From: Prunella strophiata | Taxonomy: Eukaryota > Chordata > Aves > Passeriformes > Prunellidae | Length of the DNA stretch: 64,000 nt | NCBI GenBank assembly: GCA_036583965.1 | Contig: JAZBQD010000018.1 | Span: forward strand, 69,776,143 to 69,840,142 | Reading direction: 5' to 3' | In this document: one piece after another, positions 47,479-58,224 of the stretch | Layout of the letters: the number at the start of each line of letters is the position of its first letter | Position numbering within the stretch: position 1 is the first letter of the stretch | Program-made: the position numbers and the translations under genes | The notes under the pieces: model-generated | The model's database searches: none | The model's input: the letters and a program-made list of their open reading frames with translations, nothing else | What the model was told of the DNA's origin: nothing

Positions 47479-48094
47479 CACACCCTTCCCAAATCCCCAT
47501 CTCCTGACGTACCCTTGGGACCATCCAAGATGCTGTCACCTCTTCAGAGGATTTATTTTCTATTTCAGTTTATATTTGTACCCCTGTGCCACCCCTCCCA
47601 GGGGACGCTCTGGTGGCTCCTCCTTCACCCTGAGCACCCCAAAGACCTTCAGGCCACATCCAACGGGTCCTGCTGCCTCAACCCCTGCCCCTAACGAACA
47701 ATCAAGAAGTCTTTAATTAGCAAAGCCACATTTCTGGAAGCAGAAGAGGATCATGGAGCCGCTGGACCACCCGCGGGTTCCCGCATCCCGCAGGTGTTTG
47801 ACTCCTTGGAGCAAGGAGACCCAATCCTTTTGTTTCCAATAAAAAAGCCCCACGGAGAAGCAGTTCCAGGGCTGAGGCTGCCTCCTGCAAAGCCGGCCCA
47901 GGGCTCTGCCGTGTGCTTTGTGTTTACAGTGGAGCTTAAAGAAATAAGCATCGGTTACATAGGGGGAAAAATGAGAACGCTCTCAAATTGGACCCCAGGG
48001 CAAGGCTGGCTGAGAACAATGGATCTGCTAAACAAAACCTCCGAGGGAAAGGAGGAAGTTATCGGGAAAAGCAGGGATGTATTAGTTTAGTTTC

Positions 48095-48126
<32 letters not shown>

Positions 48127-49692
48127 GGAAAAAAAAAAAGAGGGAGGCATTCCAAGCACTTGAACTTGAGCGGATCCATTTCGCCGCCCAGACGTTCTCC
48201 CCTGGCGCGGCCGAGTGACCCCGGCCGGCGTCGGCGAGCGAGCGCGGAGCTCTCCCCGTTCCCTCCGTGGCAGCTGGGACAGGAGCAGGAAGGAGGAGGA
48301 GGAGGAGGAGGAGGAGGAGGAGGCAGCCGCCGCTGCCTCCCGTCACGCGTCCGTCCTGGAAAAGAGACGGGAGGACGGCGCTGGGATGCGGCGCTCCGTG
48401 GGAAGAGGGCAGCCAGAGTTTAGGAGGCCACGGCCTGCGGACGGTTTCCTGCTGGGCCAAGGGACCCACGGGCTCCTGGAGCACCGTGTCCCACAGCATT
48501 TCTGCTTTCTCCTGGTTTTTTTTTGGGTGGGAAGCGGTGCGAGCCCTCCATGGGTTATTCCATGGTTGCTCGCGCTGGATTTGCCATGTATTCCATACAC
48601 AGGGAACAATGCAGGAGCTTGCTTCATCTCCTGCTTGTTCACAGCTTTTCCATGTCCAACCCGTGCTGGTGAGCGCTTCCATCAGTCCCCAGCCCGAGGA
48701 GGGCGGGAGGAAGCGCTGCTAATCCTCATTAAATGTATAAATTTATGGCCCCGTGGTGCTGCAATGTTTAATCAGGGCTCCGTGACTGTGCTGTGCTCCG
48801 GGTACAAGTTCAGTGCAAGGTGAATCTTGGCTGAGATAATCTGGAAGTTCAGCCGGAGGTGAAGGCAGCGGCGGCTCCTCACAGCCTGCCCGGGGTGAGC
48901 AAGAGGTCACCTCCTTTTTTTTTTTTTTTTCTATTTTTTTTTAGCCCCTTTTTTAACATGTAAACACAAGAAAAAAATGCAACTTCTCAGAGGATTTGGC
49001 ATCAGCTGAGCAGCAACAGGAAAGAGAAGCGTGGAGTGCTTGGCCCCGTGGGGCTCGGGGAGGTGATGCCGGTGGTTTTTGGGGATGTCAGGAGAGGTTT
49101 GGTTCAAACAGCACAAATCTCACGGGGTTCTGACACCAGGGAAAGGAGGAATCCTCAGGATTTGCTGCTCAGCCATCCCTGCTCCCTGCTGCTGGTGGGA
49201 TCCCTCAAAGGGAAAATGCCCTTGCTGGGAGTCTGGGTGTCCCAGCCCCATGCTGGTGGCACTTGCTGGGCTCTGTCTGTCCCAAAAGGTGGCTCGGTGT
49301 CACCTGCTCCCTGCAGGTGCCTGGGTTTGGTGCTGGTGGGCAGCACTGACCCCTCTCGGCCCCAAAGTTCTCTGTCAATCAGTTGGGAGTGCTCCCTCCT
49401 GGAAAAATGGCATTAAAGTGATTTCCCCCCCCTTTTTTAGATGATTTTTTCCCAACTGTACAATGCTGGAGGTCTTTCCTATAGGTTTATTTGGACAACT
49501 CCTGATTTCTCCCTTCTGAGCCCTCTTTCCTGTTTTTAGGGGTTTTGTGCTTTTTTTGTGCTCATGGTCGCTCTTCCCTGACTAAAGGATCCTCTGCTGC
49601 TGAAATATTGGAATTTTCCACGTATTCCCTAATGTTTTCTTTGGAGCCACTGATTTGGACGTGTGGGTCAGGCAGGGAAACCCAGAAGGCCG
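47289..49692 (+). repeat. Copy B of the 2.4-kb duplication flanking the gap
   Basis: It begins directly after the N run and matches 44352-46759 base for base over long stretches. Beyond 49692 it continues into unique sequence that copy A never reaches. This is the pattern expected if the left contig ends inside sequence with which the right contig starts. Confidence 0.93.
48807..48909 (+). promoter_or_regulatory. Same three-DR5 cluster in copy B of the duplication
   Basis: The same three direct repeats lie at 48807-48823, 48846-48862 and 48893-48909, all with intact half-sites. If the duplication is an assembly artefact, this is the same genomic site as 45871-45974 and not a second enhancer. 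Confidence 0.6.
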
Positions 49693-49845
49693 TGAACACC
49701 TGGAATGCAGCAGTGGAAAAGGAATTCCATATTAATGGGATACCTGAGCACAGAGCCATCAACTCCCAACCAAGGAGCTTTCCCAAAATCCACCTCCTCC
49801 TCCCCAAAACACCTTCAAAACAGCCTCAAAGGAGTACATACACAA

Positions 49846-49846
<1 letters not shown>

Positions 49847-49881
<35 letters not shown>

Positions 49882-49907
49882 GTATAGATATATATCTATA
49901 TATATCT
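49847..49907 (+). repeat. (TA)n microsatellite
   Basis: About 30 bp of perfect TA followed by TA-rich degenerate sequence. Confidence 0.92.
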
Positions 49908-50159
49908 CACACTTGCAGAGATTTTTTCAGGTTATTTCCAAAAGTGTGTTCCAAAGAAAACATGCACATAAATTATGGTGTATTCCTTTCCCTTTATAAA
50001 ATGTTAGGTACATCATACTAATTTATAATCCTAAAATCAGGAGGAACATAGTACTACAAGTACTCATGCTCATGAGAGTGGGCAAGATGCTAGCCCATCC
50101 TGGGATGAAGAAAAAGCATGAAATAAATCAGAAATAACTACGTTAATTTGGGATGAAAT

Positions 50160-50560
50160 AATTAAAAGATAAAGTGTATTAACATTACATTAATATTTTC
50201 AACACCCTGAGTGCTTTCCAAACGTCGCATCCCGAATTTCTCCCCTGCGGTGTCAGATGCTGATCCCGGAGGGTTTTTCCAGCCCCATCCTTGCTGGGTG
50301 CAGCTCCACCAGAACCCGATCCGGGGGATGCTGCTACAGGAGCCATCTTTGCCTGGGGAATGAATCCCCCTTTGTGGCGGTTCAATGAAAAAGCCAAGTG
50401 TTATTCAATAGTGGAATTCCCTGCGGAACGCTCTTCCGAGGCTCTTTCATTCCTCCTGGCTCCTGCCCAGTATTGTCCCCGTGTGTGCCATCAGAGGGTC
50501 CAGAGGGTGGGAATCTGCCCAGCTCTGGGCCCAGCCTTCCCTGCAAACTCCTGAACCTGC
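50160..50560. promoter_or_regulatory. Candidate conserved noncoding block
   Basis: AT-rich words (AATTAAAAGATAAAG, TTAACATTACATTAATATT) pass into CpG-containing unique sequence with CAATGAAAAAGCC and TTATTCAATAGTGG. No CR1 or tandem repeat is present. Confidence 0.3.
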
Positions 50561-50937
50561 TTGGAAAATGAGATGAGTCCAAGGGGTTATTTTTAGGAGT
50601 GCAAATTGGCTACTAAATCCAGCAGCTCCGCTTGCTTTTGTTCCCATGGCTGTTTGTAAAATCCCCCTGTCTGGGATGTTATCACTGGGAACGACTCGAT
50701 CCCAAAACTTTGAAATCCCAGGGGTTTTGCACCAAATGATTTTCAGGCCTTGTGTGTTTTCATTTTCCAATGGCTGTGCCATGGGTGAGAGAAACTCGGG
50801 ATTTCCCTAGAATTTAGCGGAGCTTTCCCCGCAGGCAGAGATCCAGTGGGTGACTAAAGCCAGGCCTTGAGCGCAGCTTGGGGGGACTTTCCAGGGCTGT
50901 CACCCCTGTCACACGTGGTGCTGATCCTCAGCGTCCC

Positions 50938-51160
50938 CACTGGACAGCCCTTTCCAGGAAGGATTCTTCTCTATATCCAACCTGGCACAACTTGAGGCTA
51001 TTCCATCTCCTCCTGTTCGTGTTCCCTGGGATAAGATCCCAAATTCCCCCCCAGCTGTCCCCTCCTGTCAGGGAATTGTGCAGAGCCAGAAGGTCCCCCC
51101 AATCTTTCTTTTCTCCTGGCTGAGCCCCTTTCTCAGCTCCCTCAGCCACTCCTGGTGCTC
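50938..51160 (-). mobile_element. Older CR1 LINE internal segment, reverse strand
   Basis: GGCACAACTTGAGGCTATTC, GTCAGGGAATTGTGCAGAGC and CTCAGCCACTCCTGGTGCTC are recognisable CR1 body blocks. Confidence 0.85.
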
Positions 51161-51164
51161 AGAA

Positions 51165-53230
51165 ACACAAATTTTCTGAGGTAAAATCCTGAAAAGTTTT
51201 TAACGAGACCCTTGGAAGAAATTCCTTCGGGAAGAGGAGAAAAGTCAACCCCGTGTAATTCCAGCATGGCTTCAAAGCAGGTGGAAAGCCAGAGGTGGAA
51301 AGCCAGAGGTTTTCCTCCTAATAAACCATGAATGTTTGCAGCTGGAAAACCAGGAGATCTCTCTGTGCGAAAAAGCTTTGTGGAGCCCTTTCCCTGGAAA
51401 TCTGGGCCATCAGGAATACAAGAACCTATAAACAGGCAATAATGTGAAGCTGAAAATAATCCAGACTGGACAGATTTGGGTTTTGTTGGTCTCAAACCTC
51501 TCTTGGTTACAAACTGTGCTGGCTGCCATAAATCCCTCCAGATTCCTCTCCTGTTTTGTTGGGGTATTTTTCCAGGAACTGTTTGACTTTTGCAGATAGA
51601 AAGAAAAAAAAATAAATTGCTGCTTTTAACTTACAAGATCAACCCAGTTAAATGTGAGATGAGGAGCTTGGAATTGGTTCTCTTCTCTCCAGGAGAACAT
51701 CCCTGGGTGGGACATCCCAGGAGACCTGTAGGAGGCCCTTGGGGTTGTTGTATCTCACAGAGAGATCCAAGCAGGATGCATGGATCGTGTAGTAATTCCC
51801 AGAAATCCAGGTAATTAGGGGAGCACCTAAATTAAGATTTTCCTTCCTTGTGCTCTGTGTGTGGATCCCTTTCCTTGCTCACCACCAATTCCCTGTGGGT
51901 TCTCTCCAACTCCTCACCCAAAGGACAACCAATTCCCAGAGCAAATCCTCCTTTCCAGTGAAACCAGTGACAAATCTGCTCCTGTTTTCACTTAGGCCAC
52001 GATTTCCCCCTCCGTGCCTTTCACAAATTCAACAACAAACATCATGTTCCAATTCCCGGTGCCTTTTCTTTTTGGGAACGCTATTGTCCAAACCCCACGT
52101 CTTCCCAGGGGTCGGAATATTTCTTTCTCTTTCAGTATTCCTTTCCCACGAGGCGTAATTGAAACCTCCCCAAAATAAATTATTTGGACTGTGCTTGTCC
52201 GTGGCTGCTGCTGCTGCTGGAAGCTCCTTGGGTTTTTTTGTAATCCGTGACAATTCCCTGCTGGATGGTGGAAGGGGCTGCTCCACCACTGGTGGGATGG
52301 GTTATGGACGTGGACAAACTGGGAATTGACGCTGGTTTTCTGTAGTTTTGTGTCTTTCATGGAAGTCCCCAGCAGGAGTGGGTCTCACCACTGTTTTTGA
52401 TCCCACTGGAGCATCTTGTCCCATCCTCCAGGTGGGACACAAGTGTGGCCTCTCGTTGTCACTTTTTTAGAGGAGCTGTGGTGTTCAGTCAGGGAAAGGA
52501 GCTTTTTAAAGGAAATTTCTCCAGAGGTTTAGAAGTTCAAGGTGTGATCTCATACAAATCAAAGCTGGTTTGTGGAAGGTGTTGGGTCAAAGGTTGTTCA
52601 TTCCAGGTACAAAAAAATAGAAGAGGAACATCAGACTGTGGTTGTGAGGATAAGGAGGGATAATGGAGCTTTTGAGCATTTTTTTCACCTTGGATCTGAA
52701 AATATTCCCTCCTTCTTCCATGGAAAACCAGAGTGGGCACTCAGGGACGTGACCCAGCTCATGGACATGGCTCTCAGAAGGGTTCAGAGCAGGAATGCTG
52801 CTTCCAGCTGGGAAAACAGCAAACCTGACTAAATTCATGCTTTTCCATGCCCTGGAGACATAAAACTCATCACAAAATCTTGGCCATAACCATATGGCAT
52901 CCACTGTCACTCCCGTAGGGATGTGAGCTGTCCCCAAAATCCCACTGCTAGGAAGACCTTGCCCCACCTCAACCCATCTGGGTATGCTTGCAGAAGTAAG
53001 GACTGAATTCCCTAATTTAGGCTTTTGTTGACAGAAAGGTTTAGTTCTTTATGGAAGGTTTCCCATCAACCTTGGCACCATCTCCTTGGGATGGTGCTGG
53101 CAGAGGAAAGTTCTCTCCAATCCATCATGGTGAAATCCAAATCCATCCAATCCCACCAAATCCATCTTGGTGCTCCGCCTTGTCCCTGGGAGGAAATCTG
53201 GTGGTGGACCAGAGGGAAGTTTTTTTTTCT
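51165..53230. other. Unique intronic stretch, nothing recognised
   Basis: About 2 kb without recognisable repeats except small duplications (GTGGAAAGCCAGAG twice near 51288) and a short CTG run near 52208. No exon was found. Confidence 0.5.
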
Positions 53231-53565
53231 GGGATGGAATCACACAACCACCCTGGTTAGGAGGGACCTTGAGGGCTCATCTGGTCCAACCTGGTGTGGG
53301 GAAGGAATGAATGGAAGGAGCTCTGCCCCATCCATCCCAAAAACCTCCAGCAATGGGATCTCCCAACACATCCAGGGGAATTTGTCCCAGCAGGAGATAG
53401 GGCCTCACACCAAGGAATTTCTTTCTTGTGTGGAGGTCCAACCTTTCCTGTGGCACCTTGGAGCCTTTGCTCCTTGTCTTCTCCATGGGGTTCCTTGTGA
53501 AGAGACATTCTCCTCCTGGTAGCCACCCCTAAAGGACTGGAAAACCATGATGAGGGGATGTCTCT
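53231..53565 (-). mobile_element. Older, diverged CR1 LINE 3' region, reverse strand
   Basis: GGAATCACACAACCACCCTGG, GGGACCTTGAGGGCTCATCT and CAAGGAATTTCTTTCTTGTG keep the CR1 order over 330 bp. Confidence 0.75.
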
Positions 53566-53687
53566 TATGCAGCCAAATCTTGTCCCTTTTCCTAGAAAAA
53601 CTGGCACATTCCCATGAGAATTTCCTGCACGTCAGAAGCTTTTGGTGCAATTCCCTGTTGAGGGATGCTGGGCCAGATGAGGCAGTC

Positions 53688-53838
53688 ACAGCCCCATCCC
53701 TGGAAATGTCCAAGGCCAGGTTGGACATTGGGGCTTGGAGCCACCTGGGACAGTGGGAGGTGTCCCTGCTCATGGGGTTGGATCTGGGTGGGCTTTGAGG
53801 TCCCTTCCCACCCAAACCATTCCATGACTCCATGACTG
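53688..53838 (+). mobile_element. CR1 LINE 3' end fragment
   Basis: It runs from CCCCATCCCTGGAAATGTCC to CATTCCATGACTCCATGACT. Confidence 0.88.
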
Positions 53839-54204
53839 TGACACGGGCACGAGCGTGCGAACGCTGGTGGTGGCTTAGATCTGGTTCCAGGAGCTCTGGC
53901 AGGGCTTGCAAACCGTGTTTGGAAGCAGTTTGGATTCACATTCCAGTGCTCCTGGCTTGGCTGGGAGGATTCCATCCAGATTCCACGCTGTCGTCAGACA
54001 GAACAAACTGTCCCTGCTCTCCTTCCCATCTGCAGGGGGATGCGGAGCCCAGCCACGGCCTGGTCTCCTCCTGCAGGGACCTTCCAGCCATCCTCACCCA
54101 CTGCTTGAGGTGAGAGGCATAAAAATTTGTCTGCTTGGATAAAAAGGACATTTTTGAAGAGTTTGAGGTGGTGACGTTGCAAGGGGGGTGAAAAGGAAGT
54201 GGTT

Positions 54205-54280
54205 TTGAGGTAGAACTGGTGGTTGGATTTGATGATGTGAAAGGTCTTTTCCAGTTTAAATGATTCCATGATTCCATGAA
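54205..54280 (+). mobile_element. CR1 LINE terminal fragment
   Basis: GGTTGGATTTGATGATGTGA and GGTCTTTTCCAGTTTAAATG end in two octamers. Confidence 0.83.
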
Positions 54281-54689
54281 ATGGGGGGAAAGTTCTTCCC
54301 AGGAGAACCTGGGACAGGGCTGGGAGCTGGCTCCCAGTTTAATTCTTTCATTCCATCATTTCCTTCCCTTGAATTCTACACTTCAATTTGAATACAAGCT
54401 CATGTATGTGTACAAAACCAATTTTAGTACTTTTTAATACCTTTTTTTCTGGCATTTTTTTCAAACCATCCTCCACTTCTTCATTTTTATAAAGCTGTAT
54501 CTGCACCTCTCCCTGCTCCTCCTCAAGGTGTTCCTGGAACCCTGGGAAGCTGCAAGTCCCCAGCCCTGAGCACATCTGCAGCTTCTTGATCTTATCCCAC
54601 TCCCACATCACCGTGGTGAAAGCTCCTCTTAATTTTTCTCTCCTCTCTTTTCCCTTTCCCTCTTCTCTTTTTCCTCCCCCCCCAACCCC

Positions 54690-54960
54690 CCAGTGGATAT
54701 GCTGTCGAGTTTGATTTATGGCCTTGAAAGGGAGACTCCAGTTTAAAGAATTAATGGTATTTGCATATTTGATTTGGAAACTCCCCCAGCAGACCCGCGG
54801 CAGCCCCGAGCTGCTGGCTTTTTTTTCCCTTTTCCCTTTTTTTCCTTTCCCCTCGGCCCGTTCAGATTTAGCAGCAGAGGTGAAAAGTTGAAGCAGTAAA
54901 ACCAATAAAACCACATTTATGTGACAGATAAATCGTCTGGAGGCAGCTCTCCCTGAGCCT
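54690..54960. promoter_or_regulatory. Candidate conserved noncoding element with octamer, homeobox-like words and DR2
   Basis: It contains TTTGATTTATGG, AGAATTAATGG, the POU octamer ATTTGCAT (about 54760-54768), TTTATGTGACAG and the DR2 at 54878. No CR1 or tandem repeat is present apart from short T/C runs near 54820-54850. The texture is that of a developmental enhancer; this is a visual judgement. Confidence 0.45.
54878..54891 (+). promoter_or_regulatory. DR2 retinoic acid response element candidate
   Basis: AGGTGA aa AGTTGA is a direct repeat with a 2-bp spacer. It sits inside a repeat-poor block that also has an octamer word (ATTTGCAT). Confidence 0.4.
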
Positions 54961-55202
54961 TCGGGCTTCCTCCTGCAGGACCTCTCCCCTCTTGAGCGCG
55001 ACCCGCAGCCGGGCCGGGAGCGCCGGCAGCTGGGGCCAAAGGTGCTGGCCTCAGCCGTCCACGGACCTGCCGAGCCAAAAAAGATGGATGTGGGCAAAGA
55101 GTTGGAAAATACACAGCCCATCTGTCACTGTCGGGAGCCACCTGGGGGTGGTCTGGCTCTGCGAGAGCTCCAGGAAGGTCCAGGATGAGATGGGAGCGCT
55201 GG

Positions 55203-55345
55203 GAGTCATGGATTCGATAAGGTTGGAAAAGTGCTCAGAGATCGAGTCCAGCCTTTCTTCAGCACTGCCAAGGCCACTGCTGACCAAGTCCCCAAGTGGA
55301 TCCTTCAAATCCTTCCAGGGACAGGGCCTCCATCAGGTTGGACAG
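55203..55345 (-). mobile_element. Older CR1 LINE 3' end, reverse strand
   Basis: GTCATGGATTCGATAAGGTTGG, AGTCCAGCCTTTC and CAAGTCCCCAAGTGGATCC match the older subfamily's terminal order. Confidence 0.78.
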
Positions 55346-55354
55346 CTTGACTCA

Positions 55355-55415
55355 GGGATTCTCCAGCCCCTTCCCAGCTCCCTCAGGGATTCTCCAGCCC
55401 CTTCCCAGCTCCATT
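55355..55415 (+). repeat. Tandem duplication, unit about 30 bp, two copies
   Basis: GGATTCTCCAGCCCCTTCCC and the following bases are repeated exactly in tandem. Confidence 0.9.
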
Positions 55416-55635
55416 CCCTGCCTTGACCATTATCCAGCCCCTCCAGGATCTCTCTTGTTGGGAGAGGCCCAAAACTGCCCCATGATTTGAGGTTGTGGCC
55501 CCAGCAGTGCCAGCACAGGGGACAGGCACTGCCCTGGTCCTGCTGCCACCCCAGTGGTGGCAAGCCCAGGTGCCCTTGGCCTTCTTGGCCATCATGTAGA
55601 GCTGCTGTTGGTGGCTCCAGGTCACTGGAGTTTCT

Positions 55636-55848
55636 CTGGCAGTGGGAGCCGTTCCCTGTGTCCTGTGCCTCCAGGCCTTGTCCCCAGTCCCTCCCCAGCT
55701 CTCCTGGAGCCCCTCCAGGCCCTGCCAGGGGCTCTGAGCTCTCCCTGGAGCCTTCCCTTCTCCAGGGGAACATTCCCAGCTCTCCCAGCCTGGCTCCAGA
55801 GCAGAGGGGCTCCAGCCCTGGGAGCAGCTCCGTGTCCCTCTGAGCTCC
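55636..55848 (-). mobile_element. CR1 LINE internal segment lacking the 3' end, reverse strand
   Basis: CAGTGGGAGCCGTTCCCTGT to CAGCTCCGTGTCCC matches the middle of the long copies; the terminal part with the tail is absent. Confidence 0.87.
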
Positions 55849-55989
55849 TGCACTGCTCCCAAGCCTCTGCCAGAACAACTCCCAACATTTTAATTCCATC
55901 TCCTCCAAACCCCTTCCTAATCCTCACTTTTTTATTTCCTTTCTTTCTTCATCCCTTTCTCTTTATTCCTCCTGGCTCTTTATTCCCCC

Positions 55990-56560
55990 TCCCCACAAAC
56001 GGCTACCTGGCCCCTGGATGCTCCGGCCGCGCACTTTCCATGGCAAGAACTCGTTCAGGCTTTGTTTGGGATTTGCCCGAGGCACGTTCAGCCTCCCGGG
56101 GGCCACCAGCAAGAGGTCTTTGGCGCGTTGTGGGGGTTCCCTTTGAGCCTGTACAACCGTGCGACTCCTCCCAGCAGCCGCCAAACCCCGCGGAAGCGTT
56201 TTGGCCCCGGCGCTCGGCCTGAAAAGCGCCTGTGAAATCATATTTAAGGTTGTCTCTCTCAAAGGTGCCCCCTTGGAAAAACCTCCTGCCAATGATGTTC
56301 AGCTCGGGTTTGTAGTTCAACACAAAGGCCCCGCCGGACAAAGCCGAGCGGGACCCGGGCTGGAAAAGCCCTCTTAGGTCCCGGCTAATCCATCCCCCCC
56401 GCCAGCCCGGGGGATTGTTCCCGACAGCTTGTTTTCCTTGCCCTGACCTACATAGTCAAAAAGAATCTTGTTGCACATTTTTGTTTTGTATCTGGAGGTC
56501 TCGGAGGAGCTAAATCCCCTTCTTGGCGGGGCAGGATGCGTTGTTAAACAGCGCCGGGGC
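55990..56560. promoter_or_regulatory. CpG-rich candidate conserved noncoding block
   Basis: Unique sequence contains many CpGs together with AATCATATTTAAGG, CCAATGATGTTCAGC, ACACAAAGGCCCC and CACATTTTTGTTTTG words (SOX/FOX-like). A CpG-dense shoulder continues to about 56820. ORFs on both strands have no recognisable domain. Confidence 0.4.
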
Positions 56561-57266
56561 CTCCAGGAAAACCATGGCGACGCGGGGACAATGAGGCCTC
56601 TATGGGCCCCGCTTGGCCGCGGGACGGGCCCGGCCTCTCCCGGCTCCGGTGGTGGGCACCGGGACGCGCCGAGCGGGCGAATGAAGACGTCCACGCGCTT
56701 GGCAGCCTGTCCCCAAATAGAGTGGTCACAGCGGCGCTCCAAGACGGGATCTTTGGGAGGGGGGAACGGCAGGAGCTCTTAATTAACCTGCTGCGGATGG
56801 GGCAGAGGTGAAGGCGGCATCCCGGGAATCCTGGGCCGTGCCGCTGCGGGTGGGTGGAGAAGGCAAGTTCTCGTCAAGGTGAGGAGATCCATGAGTGGGG
56901 AGGGCAGGGGACAGCCTGGTTTTTAAGGAAAACAAGGATGGGAATGGTGTGGGAAGAGAGCATTGGACTGTGTCTTCATGGGTGGGTGGAGAAGCCAAGC
57001 CTTCATTGAAGGGAAGGCGATCCTCATGTGAGGAGGGCATGGCAGCTCCCGGTTTTTAAGGAAAAGAAGGATGAGAACAGTGTGGGAAGAGAGCATTTAG
57101 GGAACTTGGACTGTGCCCTCATGGGTGGATGGAGAAAGCCAAGTCCTCATTGAGATGGGAACATCCACATGTGAGGAGGGCATGGCAGGTCCTGGTTTTT
57201 TAAGGAAAATAAGGATAGGAATGATGTGGGAAGAGGGCATTTGGGAGAACTTGGGCATTTAGGGAA

Positions 57267-57292
57267 CATCCCTGACCCATGGGTCAGGGATG
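57267..57292. repeat. Perfect 26-bp palindrome
   Basis: The half CATCCCTGACCCA is followed directly by its own reverse complement, with ATGGGT-type symmetry at the centre. It marks the left edge of the CR1-like insertion. Confidence 0.9.
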
Positions 57293-57365
57293 GATGTGGA
57301 AATGCTGGGGATGGTTTGATTTGGTGACCTTGGAGGGCTCTTCCAACTGGAATAGTTCTGTGATA
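57279..57365 (+). mobile_element. CR1-like 3' end inserted in the 130-bp minisatellite
   Basis: GGTTTGATTTGGTGACCTTG, GGGCTCTTCCAACTGG and TAGTTCTGTGA form a CR1-like tail. The same sequence with its 5' and 3' neighbours recurs at 60767-60876. Confidence 0.78.
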
Positions 57366-58205
57366 CACAGCAAATTCGTGCCCTCATGGGTGGGTGGAGA
57401 AGCCAAGTCCTCATCGAGGTGAGGAGATCCACATGTGAGGTGGGCATGACAGTTCCTGTTTTTTTAAGGAAAATAAGGATAGGAACGGTGTGGGAAGAGG
57501 GCATTTGGGCAACCTGGGCTGTTGTTTGCCCATCCCTCACCTGGCTGGGAGGAGCGGGGTCATTTGTGGACGCGAAGGGCTGCGGGTGGGAATTTTGGCG
57601 GTCTGGACCATCACGGATGGCCGAGTTAATCCTTTTTCCTTCCCCTGCTGCCAAGGCCTGGTGGTTTCTCTTACCAACGTCTGGAAAGCACCTGGGACTC
57701 CCAGCTCTGGGAGCTGCATTCACCCAGAATAACCCCCCTTGAGCTCCTCGGGGCTTTGGAGACACTTCCAGAGCACTTGGAGGGTGTTGGGATGGACCCA
57801 GGGTGGTGAGAAGTCCGTGGGGAATGGTTAGAACCATGCTGGGGGTTGTATGGGGGCAAAGCAAGTTTGTGGTGTACTTTGACCCCAAAAGTTTCCTCCT
57901 GCCTTAGCTGAGAGCATCAAGGCACTGGGGTTGTCACCCATGTCCTCGAGGTGTGTCAAACCTCAAATCCCCAAAAACAGAGATCACAGAGCAGGAATGC
58001 TCAATGGCTAAATTAATACAGCTCTGCATTAATCAATGTTAAATATTCCTAAATTAATAATGAAGTACAATCAAGTTAATGATGAAATGTTAACAGAATA
58101 ATATTAAACAAATTATTAAAGCCTGCATTCATTTTTTTACAGATACCTCCAACTCTGCCAGCTTCCAGGGAAACACCTGCTCCCCTTTCCAGCTTTTTCA
58201 AACCC

Positions 58206-58224
58206 TTTTGTTTTTCCTTTCCAG
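58206..58224 (+). other. EXOC6B: Splice acceptor of the EXOC6B exon
   Basis: A polypyrimidine run (ttttgtttttcctttcc) ends in CAG immediately before the codon-frame start of the SEC15 exon. It fixes the exon's left boundary. Confidence 0.85.

Larger units (their letters stand above)
56848..57518 (+). repeat. Minisatellite, unit about 130-143 bp, four copies, interrupted by a CR1 tail
   Basis: Units start with GGGTGGGTGGAGAAGCCAAG-like sequence at 56848, 56980, 57123 and 57388. Each contains a GAGGAGGGCATGGCAG-like block and TTTTTAAGGAAAATAAGGAT followed by GTGTGGGAAGAG. About 130 bp of foreign sequence sits between units 3 and 4. Confidence 0.92.
1..58224 (+). other. EXOC6B: Inferred EXOC6B intron upstream of the SEC15 exon (contains an assembly gap)
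   Basis: No exon of EXOC6B or any other gene was recognised here. I looked for the preceding SEC15 exon, which should end in ...LRQ before a GT donor, and did not find it. The stretch is made of CR1 fragments, simple repeats, minisatellites and islands of unique sequence. Calling it one intron rests on the large gene size known for vertebrate EXOC6B; a small or divergent exon could have been missed. About 2.9 kb of it (copy A or B of the duplication plus the N gap) is probably artificial. Confidence 0.6.

Noticed and set aside
46611..47716. Three overlapping frames of about 300 residues
   Set aside because: More than half of each is the N gap, translated as X.
55083..55130. Stretch looking like a coding start (ATGGATGTGGGCAAAGAGTTG)
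   Set aside because: The frame has no resemblance to SEC15 or another known protein and no convincing splice sites.
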